A program made the translations under genes and the position numbers. Below are positions 10,886 to 22,394 of a stretch of DNA of 64,000 bases, one piece after another. The stretch lies in assembly GCA_030674185.1 (NCBI GenBank), contig CM060315.1, positions 85,441,454 to 85,505,453 on the forward strand. Reading direction: 5' to 3'. The DNA is from Monoplex corrugatus. Taxonomy: Eukaryota > Mollusca > Gastropoda > Littorinimorpha > Ranellidae. Each line of letters begins with the position of its first letter. Position 1 is the first letter of the stretch. The notes under the pieces were generated by a model. That model was not told the origin of the DNA. It did no database searches and was given only the letters and a program-made list of their open reading frames with translations.

Positions 10886-11880
10886 TTGGTGAGTTATGCA
10901 TGCTAAAGTCAAGTTTTACTTATTTTTGCTTGTTTTTAAATTTTAAATGCTGTTTTCTGGGTTGCAGCGATTTTGGACAGTGTAGCTACTAATGTCAGCA
11001 TAAAATCCACAATTTTGATCGGAATGACTTGACATTTTCTGCACAGACTCAGGACATGTTTGGCTTTAAAATGGACAATTATTAAAGGTGTCTGATATGT
11101 GGAAAGAGTGTTGACAGATTTTCACTTTTCATGTTATTTACATTTGCACAGTGGTCCTATGAAATGAGATAGAGACTTGGTTTTAGTCTGTTCTGTGCAT
11201 CTGTTTGTGCTTAACCACTGTGCAAAGTTGTAAGTCATAGGATTAAAACCGAAAAAAAATTATGGTGACATTGTATAAGACACCTATTTCGCGACAGCGC
11301 TACAGTTATGCAATATAAATATTTTTTAAAATATCTAGGTACATGTTACATATTTTTAGTTCATTGCACCTAAAAGTGTGATAATCAAACTATTACATAA
11401 CCAAACATCAACAAAATCAGCAAATATTTAGAATTGAAGACTTAAAAGCAAAATGAAGACAAATGGCTGAAAATCGCCAAGCAAGCTGGCCTTAATGTTT
11501 CATAGGTTCCATCTCCTCCTCCCCTTCTCCACTTCAAAACTTTGCCAGCACATAGGATTTTGCACAGGCTTCGGGAGTCTGACAGATAATTGCTGGCGGA
11601 TTTGGGTGGAGCGCATGTGGAATTGTCCGAGTGTGATGAATCCCTTCTGAACAAACTCCAAACTTGGCAGATCGATTTGAATCATTCTTTTCCCCCCTTT
11701 CATGGGACCCATTCTACTGAACGACAAAGAAGGAAGACAGACAGAAGAAAAGAAAGAAAGGCAGACAGAAATGAGAGGAGAAAAACAAGCAAAAACAACA
11801 ACAAATGACAGAAAAAGAAAAAGACACAAAAGAAAAATGGAAAGAAAGAAGGGAAAACTGTAACAAAGGAAGGAATGACG
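10886..11880. other. No recognisable gene
   Basis: AT-rich sequence with short frames only. An A/G-rich tract lies at about 11720-11870. Confidence 0.4.
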
Positions 11881-11882
11881 GC

Positions 11883-12870
11883 TATCGCCATGGTACAGTG
11901 GTTAGCGCAACGAACTACCAACTGGAAGGAAGTGAGTTTGCATCCCATCAGTACCATAAAATACACTGTGGGACTTTTCGGCACCAACGAACTCCAGAGT
12001 TTAGCGTGCTATGGGTTCAATGAAAAGAATGGGATCACACAGTCGCGTTTCATCCTCTTAAGGTAGCAGGTACAGTGGCGGAGAAGCTATTTTTTGTTTA
12101 TTTTAGTAACAGTGGATATACATAAGCTAGAAACCTGATTTTGGCAGAAATCTGCAGGATACATGTCTCTAATAGAAAAAAATATTATTTTGGTAAAATG
12201 TTTCATATAATTTGTGTTGTAATTAATTATGTAAATTAATGTGAAATTTTCGATACCAAAAATAGTGATAGTTTTTGACAGACTAATTCCCAGGGTATAA
12301 TTCTTTTTGAAGATTTGTTTTTTTTAATATAACCTATATTACAAAATGAAGCTTTTGTCATACCAACTTTTTGATATCCAGTTTTGTCTTCATTCTATGG
12401 GCGTATAAAATTCGCGTTAAATGTCATTAAAATTTTTTACACTTTTACAAGCTTTATTACTAAACTATACAAGTTATCCAAAATCTGGTATGACACAAGC
12501 TAGCTGTTAGTATGATAAAGCTTTGTGCCAAAATTCATGCAGATTGGTTAATATTTGTACGCACTAGGAACGCAAAACGACAAAAAAAAGGTCAATTTTG
12601 ACAAACGTTGACAAACGCCAAAACACGCAGAACACAGCCTTACTAAAAAAATTCCTGAAGCAAATCTGTTTGTTTTTCAGCAAAATGCTTTGAGGATATA
12701 GTGTAGAAATGATTTTTCTGTGTTAAAAAAAATATAGGAAGTAGTAATTCCAAAAAGTCAAATTTCTCATCTCCCCCACTGTACCTGCTACCTTAAAGGA
12801 CGCGTCATTGAGGGTATAGCTTTAATGTCTTAATACCGCAGGTGTCTGTATCTCTCGGCCTGGTTGACGC
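11883..12870 (+). mobile_element. tRNA-derived SINE, split by a MITE
   Basis: GCCATGGTACAGTGGTTAGC (11887-11906) contains an A-box-like TACAGTGGTTAGCGC. A degenerate B-box, GAGTTTGCATCCC, lies about 35 bases downstream. That spacing is expected of a tRNA-related pol III promoter. The body continues to 12061, is interrupted by the element at 12062-12792, and resumes at 12797 (AGGACGCGTCATTGAGG). It is transcribed rightward if active. Confidence 0.55.
12062..12792. mobile_element. 731-bp MITE with TTAA target duplications
   Basis: TTAA occurs on both sides (12058-12061 and 12793-12796). The ends are inverted repeats: GGTAGCAGGTACAGTGG is identical on both ends (17 of 17), followed by one mismatch and GGAGA. 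The interior is AT-rich and non-coding. TTAA duplication is diagnostic of piggyBac-superfamily transposition, so this is best read as a non-autonomous piggyBac-type MITE inserted into the SINE. If the TTAA is counted within the terminal repeat, another superfamily is conceivable. Confidence 0.8.
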
Positions 12871-13800
12871 CAGGATAGAGTATTTTAATCGTAGAGTAAA
12901 ATCATGTCACGCATGTTTAATCCTACTAGAGGGTACTCTAACATATAAGTATCATCCCTACTGCCATCATCGTCATCACAGCACTGTGAAAAAGAAAGAA
13001 AAGAAGAAAAGAATATAGAAAGATATGTAAACGAAATAAAGAAACAAGTACTACTGACCAAATAGATGAAAACAAACAAAACAATAATAATAATAACAAT
13101 AATAATGATAACAACAATAATAATAATGATAATAATAATAATAATTTCAAACAGATGTGAAACAAAAGTACAGAAAACGGACAGACCGATATAAGCTGAC
13201 GGACAGTTAGGATCATTTCTTTTAAAAAAAAAGTGGAGGAGGCTGAAGAAGCAAGGAAACTTCAACAAGAAACCAAAATGAAAGATTTTCAAAGAGGTAA
13301 AAGGACAGACGAGAAGGAAAAAAGTCAGCAGAAATACAGATAGACAAAATAGTACAAATAAACAAAGACAGATAATGAGAATTACAACGATGCACGATGC
13401 TTTATTTTCCAGCTATAAAAGTTACTGATCTAAAGCCATTTTTTCAAATTTACCTTTGCTGATCAACATTTTTACATTTGGCTACAACTACGAACGCAAC
13501 AGAAAAAAAAAACAAAAAAAAACAGAGGGAACTTGGGGTACGCAAATCCATCAACGATCTCAAAACTTCGATGTAGGTTTTCAGAACAATTTAAACTATA
13601 AACAGATCTATAGATTTACTCATTATGTATCTATTAGTTTGTTTTTTTCTTACGCAACGTTACCACAGGTTTAGAAAGTTAAAACCCGAGAAGTTAACGC
13701 CAAGGGAAGTAATCTTTCAAGAATAACGGCCAGTCTGTCACATAGTTACTCCCCATATTTTCTCGTCTCGTAAGCTTCCGAATACTTCCCCTCCCCTTCC
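12871..13800. other. No recognisable gene; (AAT)n-like tract
   Basis: Imperfect AAT/ATAAC repeats lie at about 13080-13145. The rest is unassigned and AT-rich. Confidence 0.45.
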
Positions 13801-13985
<185 letters not shown>

Positions 13986-14123
13986 CACTGCCAACATTAT
14001 AATCGCAAAGGTTCAAGCAACTAGTATTTCCTTCTATATCCCACACTTTGATACATTCTTTATTAAGCCTGTTGGTAAACGTATGACTTGTTTTTTTGTT
14101 TTTATTTTGTTTTTTGTTTGTTG

Positions 14124-14130
<7 letters not shown>

Positions 14131-14183
<53 letters not shown>
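14131..14183. repeat. (CT)n microsatellite
   Basis: About 26 pure CT units. Confidence 0.95.
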
Positions 14184-14187
<4 letters not shown>

Positions 14188-14437
14188 ACTTTTATCTTTC
14201 TGTCCTTTCTTTTTTTTTCTTTCTTTCAAATCATGCAATTTATAGCTTGGTTTCTATTTGATTTAATTGGTTACATAATTACTGGTTATAGTCTGTATTA
14301 TCCACATACGTTATTCTCTTTGATTTTCCGTTTAAAATTACTGAGTCTATTCTAATTATCTGTGGTTCAGTATGTTGCCGATAATGTTAAAAAATGTTTC
14401 TATGTTTCTTAGAGTCTTTGTTGTTGTTGCTGTTATT

Positions 14438-14505
14438 GCCACCTCTGTCTGTCTCTGTCTCTGTCTCTGTTTCTGTCTCTGTCTCTCTCTCTCTCTCTCT
14501 CTGTA

Positions 14506-14558
<53 letters not shown>

Positions 14559-14620
14559 TTCTCGCTCGCTCGTTTGCTTGCTCACTCGCTGTCTCGCTCT
14601 GTTCCTCTCTCTCTCTCTTT
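14438..14620. repeat. Imperfect (TCTG/TC)n microsatellite
   Basis: CTGTCT and TCTC units with CGCT interruptions. Long serine/leucine frames over it are not genes. Confidence 0.9.
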
Positions 14621-14989
14621 CTCCTTATGTATTTATTTATTCATTTATTTCTTATTCATTTATTTTTTATCTGTTGTCTGCATTTGTCACATTTCTTCTG
14701 TTTTTCATCTAGTCTTTGTGTCTCTCTTACCCTACCAAGAACAACAGCGCTTAATTATTGTTGCTGTTTTTTATTTAATTATGTTTTGTGTGCTTCAGTT
14801 TCAGTTTCAGTTTGTCAAGATGACGTCTCCGTGCTCAGTATGAATTTCATATGCACTAACGTCATAGGTGCCATGTGATCATGGCTCAAGCCTTAAGCCT
14901 GCACATAAACCCATGAGCTAGACAGGTCCTGAGGTCCTACCTAGCCTATGTTTTACCTAGTCAATGTTTTTACTAGTATTGTATCAAAC

Positions 14990-16010
14990 AAAACGAATAT
15001 TCAATCCAGCAAAAGCAAATTGTCACAAGAAACCCAAGCTCTGATGAAAAAAAGAAGAAGTCAAGAAAATAAAAAACAACAGCAACAAAAAACACAGAAA
15101 CAAACAGAAGTTGCCGAACTGAACAAGTTCATCCAAAGGAAACAAAGAGAAAACCAACGAAGACACACGACAGAGATCATCGGCGACATCATAGATTAAG
15201 GAGGGGGCTTCATAATGGCAAAGAAGAAACTCAGCCCCGGTAGATTTCAAATCAGCGGAATCCAGGAAGCAAATTGAGAAGTAACAACCAACAGAGACAG
15301 AATTGTCAAACTTGCACAAGGGATCTATTCCAACCGATAAAGAAAGTTCAATCCACCAAATTCCAACCCAGAAATGAGTGCATCAACAGCAAAGAAAGCA
15401 CCATATTGACTGAACCAGAGCATATTATGAACAGATGGAATGAATATGGAGCATTCTTCTTTAGCGACAATAGTCCCTTAGACACTCTGTGCCCTGACCT
15501 GAACATTTTCAGAATCAGAACCAGAACTACTTTTAAGTGAAACTGAAGCAGCATCCAAGCAATTAAACAAGAAAATCCCCAGGAATTGTCAACGTTCCTG
15601 GAGAATTGTTAAAACATGCTGGAAAAGAAGGCATAAGAAAAATGCACCATCTTTATTGTAAAATAAGGAATACTCATCAGTGGCCAACAGATTGGAAACT
15701 TCACGGATTTTTCTTGCTTTATAAGAGTGCAATGTCGAAGACTGCATAAACTACAGAACTATTGCCCTAATCAGCCACACCAGTAAGATTTTGCTCATAA
15801 GTATTCTCAACAGATTGAAGCCCAAGATGGAAGAACTATCTGACTGCCAGGCAGGCTATAGATCCAACAGAGGCACAACTGACATGTTATTTGTGTTACA
15901 AATACTCATAGAGAAAATAAAAAGCACTGATGAAGAAGCTTTTGTCACCTTCATAGACTAAAGCAAAGCGTTTGACAGCATCATTCATCTCCAAAGTGTG
16001 TGGCGGCCGA
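14990..16010 (+). mobile_element. RTE-like LINE, linker and 5' RT part, heavily decayed
   Basis: Starting with ETQALMKKRRSQEN (about 15030) and FIQRKQRENQRRHTTEIIG, this is the basic linker between endonuclease and RT typical of RTE-like LINEs. In shifting frames it continues as ILTEPEHIMNRWNEYGAFFF, HTSKILLISILNRLKPKMEE (about 15775-15835), DCQAGYRSNRGTTDMLFVLQ and FVTFIDYSKAFDSI (about 15945-15985). The last is the first catalytic Asp region of RT. It ends near 16010 before the YxDD box. Many stops and frameshifts are present. Confidence 0.7.
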
Positions 16011-16096
16011 CACTAAACCCAGTGACGCCGACAGGTGAGAGATTTTTTTGTGGACTAGTGATAGTAATGCCTATTTCTGATTTCATGGTGTTATCA

Positions 16097-16114
16097 GGGG
16101 GGGGGGGGGGGGGG
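16097..16114. repeat. G18 homopolymer
   Basis: A pure run of about 18 G. It could form G-quadruplex or reflect assembly slippage. Confidence 0.9.
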
Positions 16115-16204
16115 TGAGGGTGGAGGTGAATAGGGGTGCACCAGGTTCATATATTAAATGTGTTATTAAAATAGTCTGATAAACACTAATAATTATTGCA
16201 GAGT

Positions 16205-16873
16205 AAACAAAGTTGAGAAATTCGATAAATGAAGCTTGTGAAGAAATCCCTGTAGTAGATAGAAAAGCAAAAAAGAACTGGATGACAAAAGAAATTTTAG
16301 GCTTGATGGAGGAACGGAGGAAGGCAAAGAGAAACGAGGAGATATACAGGAAGATAAACAAAGAAATCAGGAATAGGTGCAATGAAGCTAAGGAAGCTTG
16401 GCTGAAAACAAAATGCAAAGAAATAGAAGACCAACACAAAACGGATCCTCAGGGTATGTACAGACGAATTGAAGAAATTGTCCACAGGAAAAATACATGC
16501 ACATCAAATGGTTGCTTAAAATCGAAAGATGGTACGCTTCTCATGGAAAAAGACAAAATATTAGACAGATGGGGAGAGTACATTAAAGACCTTTTTGAAG
16601 ATGACATAAACGAAGAACACATTATAAGAAAAAAAAACTTTGAAGGACCACCTGTAATGAAAGATGAAGTTAGAGTATTGAAAAAGATGAAACCAGGAAA
16701 AGCCCCAGGACCAGACAACATTACCACAGAGATGATTGAAGCCCTGGAGGAATTCGGTATAGAAAAAATAACAGTCCTCTAAATGAAATTTACGACACTG
16801 GAAAAATCCCCAAAGATATGTCAAAATCAATTTTCATTGCACTTCCAAAGAAGACAGAGGCTATAGAATGCGA
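16205..16873 (+). mobile_element. LINE A (RTE-like), linker and first RT segment
   Basis: The frame at 16213-16782 encodes a basic linker (NWMTKEILGLMEERRKAKRN), ILDRWGEYIKDLF and KMKPGKAPGPDNITTEM, the classical first RT block. A frameshift near 16780 leads to LNEIYDTGKIPKDMSKSIFI and ALPKKTEAIECE at 16783-16873. Here LINE A stops abruptly and LINE B sequence begins. The missing LINE A segment (RT blocks 2-3) is present in the minus-strand copy at 20881-21396. The remainder of this plus-strand copy resumes at 18628. I call the family RTE-like from its RT thumb and (GAT)n tail. Confidence 0.8.
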
Positions 16874-17712
16874 AGATTTTGGTCTGACCATCAGTCTTAA
16901 GAAGACAAACGTCCTGGGCAAGACACGCCATCTCCACCAGCCATCACCATTGATGACTACGAGCTTGAAGCCATCCACCAATTCACATATCTTGGGTCCA
17001 CCATCACCGATAACCTCTCCCTTGACACAGAGATTGACAAGAGGATCGGGAAGGCAGCCACAACACTAGCCCGTCTCACACAAAGGGTGTGGACAAACCC
17101 CAAGCTGACCAAGAAGACAAAGATGGCTGTGTACAACGCCTGTGTCCTCAGCACCTTGCTGTATGGCAGCGAGGCGTGGACCACTTATGCTCATCAGGAG
17201 AAAAGGCTCAATACCTTCCACCTGAGAAACCTACGGCGCATACTCGGCATTTCCTGGCAAGACAAGTCCGCGCTGGCTTCCCAACCATGCATACCATGCT
17301 GAGACAGCGTCGGCTGCGCTGGTTGGGCCACGTTCGCCGCATGGAAGATGGTCGCATCCCAAAAGACATCCTTTATGGTGAGCTTGCCACAGGGCAGAGA
17401 AACACTGGCCGCCCACAACTGAGATACAAAGACGTTTGCAAACGTGACATGAAGGTGCTTGAGATCAACACTGAGTCATGGGAGGACCTCGCAGACGACC
17501 GCAACAGCTGGAGAACCACTCTCAAGAAACAGCTGCGGATTGGTGAGGACAAACTGTCAGCTGCTGCAACAGAAAAGCGAGTCCGCGGAAAAGGGATGAC
17601 AGCCAACAGACCAGCATCAGCATACACATGCGACTGCTGCGACAGAGACTGCCTCTCTCGCATTGGTCTCTACAACCACAGGCGACGCTGCTTGGACCAA
17701 TCAGACAGCCCA
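16874..17712 (+). mobile_element. LINE B fragment fused to LINE A
   Basis: From DFGLTISLKKTNVLGK the sequence matches LINE B. A frameshift near 16940 leads to a frame with LGSTITDNLSLDTEIDKRIG, VWTNPKLTKKTKMAVYNACV, STLLYGSEAWTTYAHQEKRL, LRWLGHVRRMEDGRIPKDIL and GRPQLRYKDVCKRDM. The protein ends in a Cys/His finger, CDCCDRDCLSRIGLYNHRRR, followed by Cys. A small deletion after SWQDK removes a few residues relative to the copy at 2161-2877. It ends about where the mariner remnant starts. Confidence 0.85.
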
Positions 17713-17715
17713 TCT

Positions 17716-18627
17716 AGACATTAGAACGGATGTACTTTGTCCATGGTCAGCCATGACCGAGGGAGGCCTACGGTTGACATACCAGTCAGCCGTAACCGTC
17801 TTTCTGTCCTCAAGCGGTATGGTGGCAACGTGGCCGAATTTTGCAAAGAAACACGCTTGTTTGGAAGCACTTCTGTTTCTTTTGAATTTCACAGGTGGGT
17901 TCTCATCTGGGAAGACCCACACCGCCGACTGTTGCTTCGTCTCGGGGTCGTATTGGTATACCCAGGTTTCGTCTCCTGTTACGATGTCCCAAACGCGAGG
18001 AGACCTTCCTCCGTCAAATTTTCTTAGCATGTGGTGCACCAGTCCACCCTACCCCGCTTCTGCTCTTCACTCAGGTTATGGGGCACCCAACGGGCACAAC
18101 GTTTCCTTACGCCAAGGCAGTCATGAAGAATGCGAGTGAGACTTCCCGATGAAATCTTCATGATATCCTGTATTTCAGCGTATGTCATTTTTGGGTCCTT
18201 CTTAATCAGGGACTCTACCCTAGAGACGTTTTCTGGGGTAACGGTCGTTGCCATTCGACCACAACGGTCATCGTCTTCCAACGTTCTCGCTCCAGAAATG
18301 AATTGTCTGAACCACCTGAAAACAGTGGCTTTGGATGGAGATTGATCTCCAAAACAGTGTTTTAGAAAGCACTCTTGAAAAGATTTTCCTTGGCAGTAGT
18401 CATAATACATCATAGCTCGAAAATCCCTTCGCGAAAGGTCAACTGATGGCAGAAGACCCGCCACCGTTACCGGACATTTTGTCGCATGGAATGACAATGG
18501 TTGTACAGAATCAAGTAAAAATTTTTGTCACATGTATTACGAAATTGGTCTATGATGTAATGTAAAAAACAAAGTAGTGACGTCATTAGTTCGTCTAGGT
18601 TGCAAAACATAATGTGTGCCCCTCGTA
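17716..18627 (-). mobile_element. mariner transposon, 5' TIR and N-terminal two thirds
   Basis: The minus-strand frame at 18024-18497 has the paired HTH domain (FRAMMYYDYCQGKSFQECF, SKATVFRWFRQFISG, GRMATTVTPENVSRVESLI). A second frame at 17701-18039 includes TGDETWVYQYDPETKQQ, the first catalytic Asp of the DDD triad. After YVNRRPP the frame diverges, and the second and third Asp regions and the 3' TIR are missing. On the minus strand the right end begins TACGAGGGGCACACATTATG, a mariner-type terminal repeat. It abuts TA at 18626-18629, the expected target dinucleotide, within LINE A. One frameshift separates the two frames, so it is dead. Confidence 0.85.
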
Positions 18628-18967
18628 TAAGTTCTTTCCAAAACATCAAAAGAGGAGTCAGACAGGGTTGTGTTTTGTCACCAGATCTGTTTTCACTTTA
18701 CAGCGAAAACATCATGAGAAACCTAGAGGAAGACCCTGGATTAAAGGTTGGAGGAAAAATGATAAACAACACTCGATACGCAGATGACACCGTGCTAATT
18801 GCAGAAAATGAAAGGGACCTACAAAACCTCGTGAATATACTTGAAATAGAAAGCAAAGGTAAGGGGTTGGAACTAAACAGCAGGAAGACTGAAGTCATGG
18901 TGATCAGTAAAAACCATGAAATCCCCTCATGCAAAATAAAGCAAACGGCACAACCTTGAGACAGGTT
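18628..18967 (+). mobile_element. LINE A (plus copy), RT catalytic segment
   Basis: The frame at 18600-18959 carries FQNIKRGVRQGCVLSPDLFS, NTRYADDTVLIAE (YADD active site) and LELNSRKTEVMVISKNHE. It runs to TTGAGACAGGTT at 18956-18967, where the minus-strand LINE A insertion begins. The same copy resumes at 21397 with the duplicated TTGAGACAGGTT. Confidence 0.85.
18956..18967. repeat. Left target-site duplication, 12 bp
   Basis: TTGAGACAGGTT. The identical 12-mer is at 21397-21408. It brackets the minus-strand LINE A copy. Confidence 0.8.
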
Positions 18968-19821
18968 CATCATCATCATCATCATCAGGTGCCCTGCCGC
19001 ATGGTGTTGGCGACCATGGACTTCCAACCATCTCTATCTCTCGTTGCCCCCAGCATCTCCCCCACCCTCCTAATCCCCAGCCATTCTGCAAGTCCGTCCA
19101 GCATTCTCTCCCTGGGTCTACCTGGTGCTCTCTTTCCCTCCAGCTTTCCCGTTGTGACCAGGTGCTCCAAATCCCCCTTCCTCATAAAATGGCCTATAAA
19201 TATTGCTTGTCTTTTCCTAATCTTCCTTATGAGTGATCTACTTGTGTCTGCCTCCATCAAGACTGTCACGTTTGTTTTCTTTGCTGTCCATGGAACTCTC
19301 AACATTCTTCTGAGAAACCACATCTCGGCTGCCTCGATCCTGCTCTGGCTTTGCTTGCTGACTGTCCATGCCTCGCATCCGTACAACAGTATTGGTTCTA
19401 TATAACATTCAAGGACTCTCTTTCTGATGTTAATTGATAGGCATTTGTTGGTAAGAATGCTTGTCATCTTCTTGAATGCTGTTTTGGCTTGGCCGATTCT
19501 GCCAGCTATTTCCGATGTGCATCTGCCGTCTGATGAAATAACCGTTCCCAGGTATTTGAACTTATTAACCTGTGTCAAGGTTGTGCCATTTGCTGTTATT
19601 TTGCATGAGGGGATTTCATGATTTTTACTGATCACCATGACTTCAGTTTTCCAGCTGTTTAGTTCCAACCCCTTACCTTTGCTTTCTATTTCTAGTATAT
19701 TCACAAGGTTTTGAAGGTCCCTTTGATTTTCTGCAATTAGCACGGTGTCATCTGCGTATCGAATGTTGTTTATCATTTTTCCTCCAACCTTTAATCCAGG
19801 GTCTTCTTCTAGGTTTCTCAT

Positions 19822-19833
19822 GATGTTTTCGCT
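19822..19833. repeat. Target-site duplication of Penelope insertion (left)
   Basis: GATGTTTTCGCT. The identical 12-mer is at 20869-20880. Uninterrupted LINE A (the copy near 42770-42795) has this site once. Confidence 0.75.
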
Positions 19834-20868
19834 GATGACCATTGTTTTGTGAAATTATAATAGGCACAATCTTATTATAATTTACACATATATCACGCCT
19901 AAACGAATATTATCCATCAAGGAATTTCACTTACTTTTTGTTAGGCCTGATCGGTTCAGCGAACCTTTCTGTCAGAGGCTTGTTGTAGAACTATTCAGTT
20001 GTGAGAACACTTCTCACTATCCGTGTGTGACCCCATTCTGATTTTCTGTTCATCAGTAGGTTGCTTGGGGCGTTGTGTATTTGGACTGCTTCACTGATTT
20101 GTCGGTCCAATGCACTTTTATGTTTGCCTGTCACTGTCATCACAAACTCAGGTGTGTTTTCTTCATGTTTGTGTGTAGTATTAACATGTCTATAGGAGTC
20201 ATTATCTTTGTTCTTATAGGCTGCCATGTGTTCTAACCCCCTACTGTAGCCATTACGGGCGGTCTCTCCATAGTAAACAGATTTACATTTATCACACACT
20301 ATTTGATATGTTATATTGTTTGCCCTGCATTCCCCCTTCTCACTCCCTGCACATACCATACAATTTTGTTGGTCATTACATTTTCTGTTGGGAAACGGGT
20401 GGGATCGCTGGAGGATGTCAATCAAAAACATAGATAATGACTCAGTCCTCTATAGACATGTTAATACTACACACAAACATGAAGAAAACACACCTGAGTT
20501 TGTGATGACAGTGACAGGCAAACATAATAGTGCACTGGACCAACAAATCAGTGAAGCAGTCCAAATACACAACGCCCCAAGCAACCTACTGATGAACAGA
20601 AAATCAGAATGGGGTCACACACGGATAGTGAGAAGTGTTCTCACAACTGAATAGTTCTACAACAAGCCTCTGCCCACCAGTCTGACGAGGGTTCGCTGAA
20701 CCGATCAGGCCTAACAAAAAGTAAGTGAAATTCCTTGATGGATAATATTCGTTTAGGTGTGATATATGTGTAAATTATAATAAGATTGTGCCTATTATAA
20801 TTTCACAAAACAATGGTAATAAAATTAAGTAACGCCTATATGGCTGAAACAAGAAAACTCTCAGCATG
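19834..20868 (-). mobile_element. Penelope-like element remnant with GIY-YIG domain, inverted-duplicated
   Basis: The minus frame 19991-20431 encodes about 146 residues with ITYQIVCDKCKSVYYGETAR, the GIY-YIG nuclease core (YQI..YYG, Arg downstream), and a Cys-rich preceding region. A near copy of the distal half runs in the opposite direction at 20432-20816. It reads HVNTTHKHEENTPEFVMTVT and ends at the same stop. The two arms (19839-20207 and 20432-20816) are almost identical inverted repeats around a ~224-bp spacer. PLEs characteristically insert with an adjacent inverted, truncated partial copy, which fits. The 12-bp duplications at both sides support one insertion event. The RT domain is absent. 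Confidence 0.8.
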
Positions 20869-21396
20869 GATGTTTTCGCTATATAGTGAAAACAGATCTG
20901 GTGACAAAACACAACCCTGTCTGACTCCTCTTTTGATGTTTTGAAAAAGCTTATACTGTTTTCTATTCTCATTGCAGCTGTTTGTTCCCAGTACATATTC
21001 CTGATTATTCATAGATCTTTTCCATCAACATTGAGTCTCTCCAGTTGGTTGATCAATTCTTCATGTCGTACCCGATCGAAAGCCTTGGTATAGTCAACAA
21101 AGGATAAATACAAATCCTTATTCATCTCAGTTGACCTCTCTATGATAGTTCTTAGGATGTATATGGCATTAATAGTTCCTTTCCCTTCCACAAATCCACA
21201 CTGTTCTTCTGCTATTTCTCTTTTGATTTTATTCCTTGTCCTCATCATGATTATTCTTAATAGAATCTTGGTTACATGACTCATCAAACTGATTGTGCGA
21301 TGGAGTTCGCATTCTATAGCCCCTGTCTTCTTTGGAAGTGCAATGAAAATTGATTTTGACATATCTTTGGGGATTTTTCCAGTGTCATAAATTTCA

Positions 21397-21990
21397 TTGA
21401 GACAGGTTGATAAGAATCATTTTCACCAGACGGCAGATGCACATCAGAAATAGCCAGCAGAATCGGCCAAGCCAAAACAACATTCAAGAAGATGAAAAGC
21501 ATTCTTACCAACAAATGCCTATCAATTAATATCAGGAAGAGAGTTCTTGAATATTATATAGAACCAGTACTGTTGTATGGTTGCGAGGCTGGGCAGTCAA
21601 CAAGCAAAGCCAGAACAAGATTGAAGTAGCCGAGATGTGGTTTCTAAGAAGAATGTTGAGAGTTCCATGGACGGCAAAGAAAACAAACGAGACAGTCTTG
21701 TGGAGGCAGACACAAGTAGATCATTTGTAAGGAAGATTAGGAAAAGGCAGGCAACATTCATAGGCCATTTCATGAGGAAAGGGGAATTGGAACACCTGGT
21801 CACAACGGGAAAGCTGGAGGGAAGGAGAGCACCGGGTCGACCCAGGGAGAAGATACTAGACGGACTTGCAGAGTGGCTGAAGACAGGGAGGGTGGAAGAG
21901 ATGCTTGAGGCAACAAGAGATAGAGACAGATGGAAGTACTTAATCGCCAACGCCATGCGGCAATGGTACATGATGATGATGATGAAACAT
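21397..21990 (+). mobile_element. LINE A (plus copy), 3' end with (GATGAT)n tail
   Basis: Continues the copy interrupted at 18967. Frame-shifted pieces encode SRIGQAKTTFKKMKSILTNK, NIRKRVLEYYIEPVLLYG and, at 21637-22032, FVRKIRKRQATFIGHFMRKG, KLEGRRAPGRPREKILDGLA and ANAMRQ. The tail TGATGATGATGATG lies near 21971-21985. Conservation of the tail with the copies at 18968 and 43622 identifies it as the natural 3' end. Confidence 0.85.
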
Positions 21991-22380
21991 AGTTCTTCAA
22001 GAATAACAACCTTGGATAACGACTTGTTTTGACACCCCCATGCCATGCAACACATGATGTATGAACACCGGTACATCCCTGCCCCCCTCCCCTCCTTTTT
22101 TTTCTATTATGTAACAAGCAATGCTTTAACATTGACTGTCTTATGCATTCATGATTTTATTATTGATTGAACCAACCCCCCTCCTCCCCAATGACAGTAG
22201 CAATAATAAACAAAAAGAACGGTTCTCTTCGTTTGAAATAAAACTGTTGTTGGCTCACGGTAACCTGACACAATATAACTTGGCATTAAAACGATCACAA
22301 AATGCGATAACTGTCATTGCCATTCAATGTTACTATGTATCATGGTATATTCCTGTATCATTCCAGTAAAACGACGTGTG
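21991..22380. other. No recognisable gene
   Basis: Spacer between LINE A and the host-gene promoter region. It is C/T-rich around 22076-22105. Confidence 0.4.
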
Positions 22381-22394
22381 TGCACAAATTTTGA

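Larger units (their letters stand above)
18968..21396 (-). mobile_element. LINE A copy inserted into LINE A, opposite orientation
   Basis: Reading from its 3' tail, (TCATCA)n at 18968-18985 is (GAT)n on the coding strand. The minus frame 18985-19842 then encodes YADDTVLIAENQRDLQNLVN, KYLGTVISSDGRCTSEIAGR, LLYGCEAWTVSKQSQSRIEA and a terminal MRQGT stop. This is the intact RT active site and thumb. After the Penelope insertion (19834-20868) the same copy continues upstream at 20881-21396 with QCGFVEGKGTINAIYILRTI and LSFVDYTKAFDRVRHEELIN. It is 5'-truncated near 21396. Flanking 12-bp duplications show ordinary target-primed insertion. Coding damage is limited. Confidence 0.88.
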
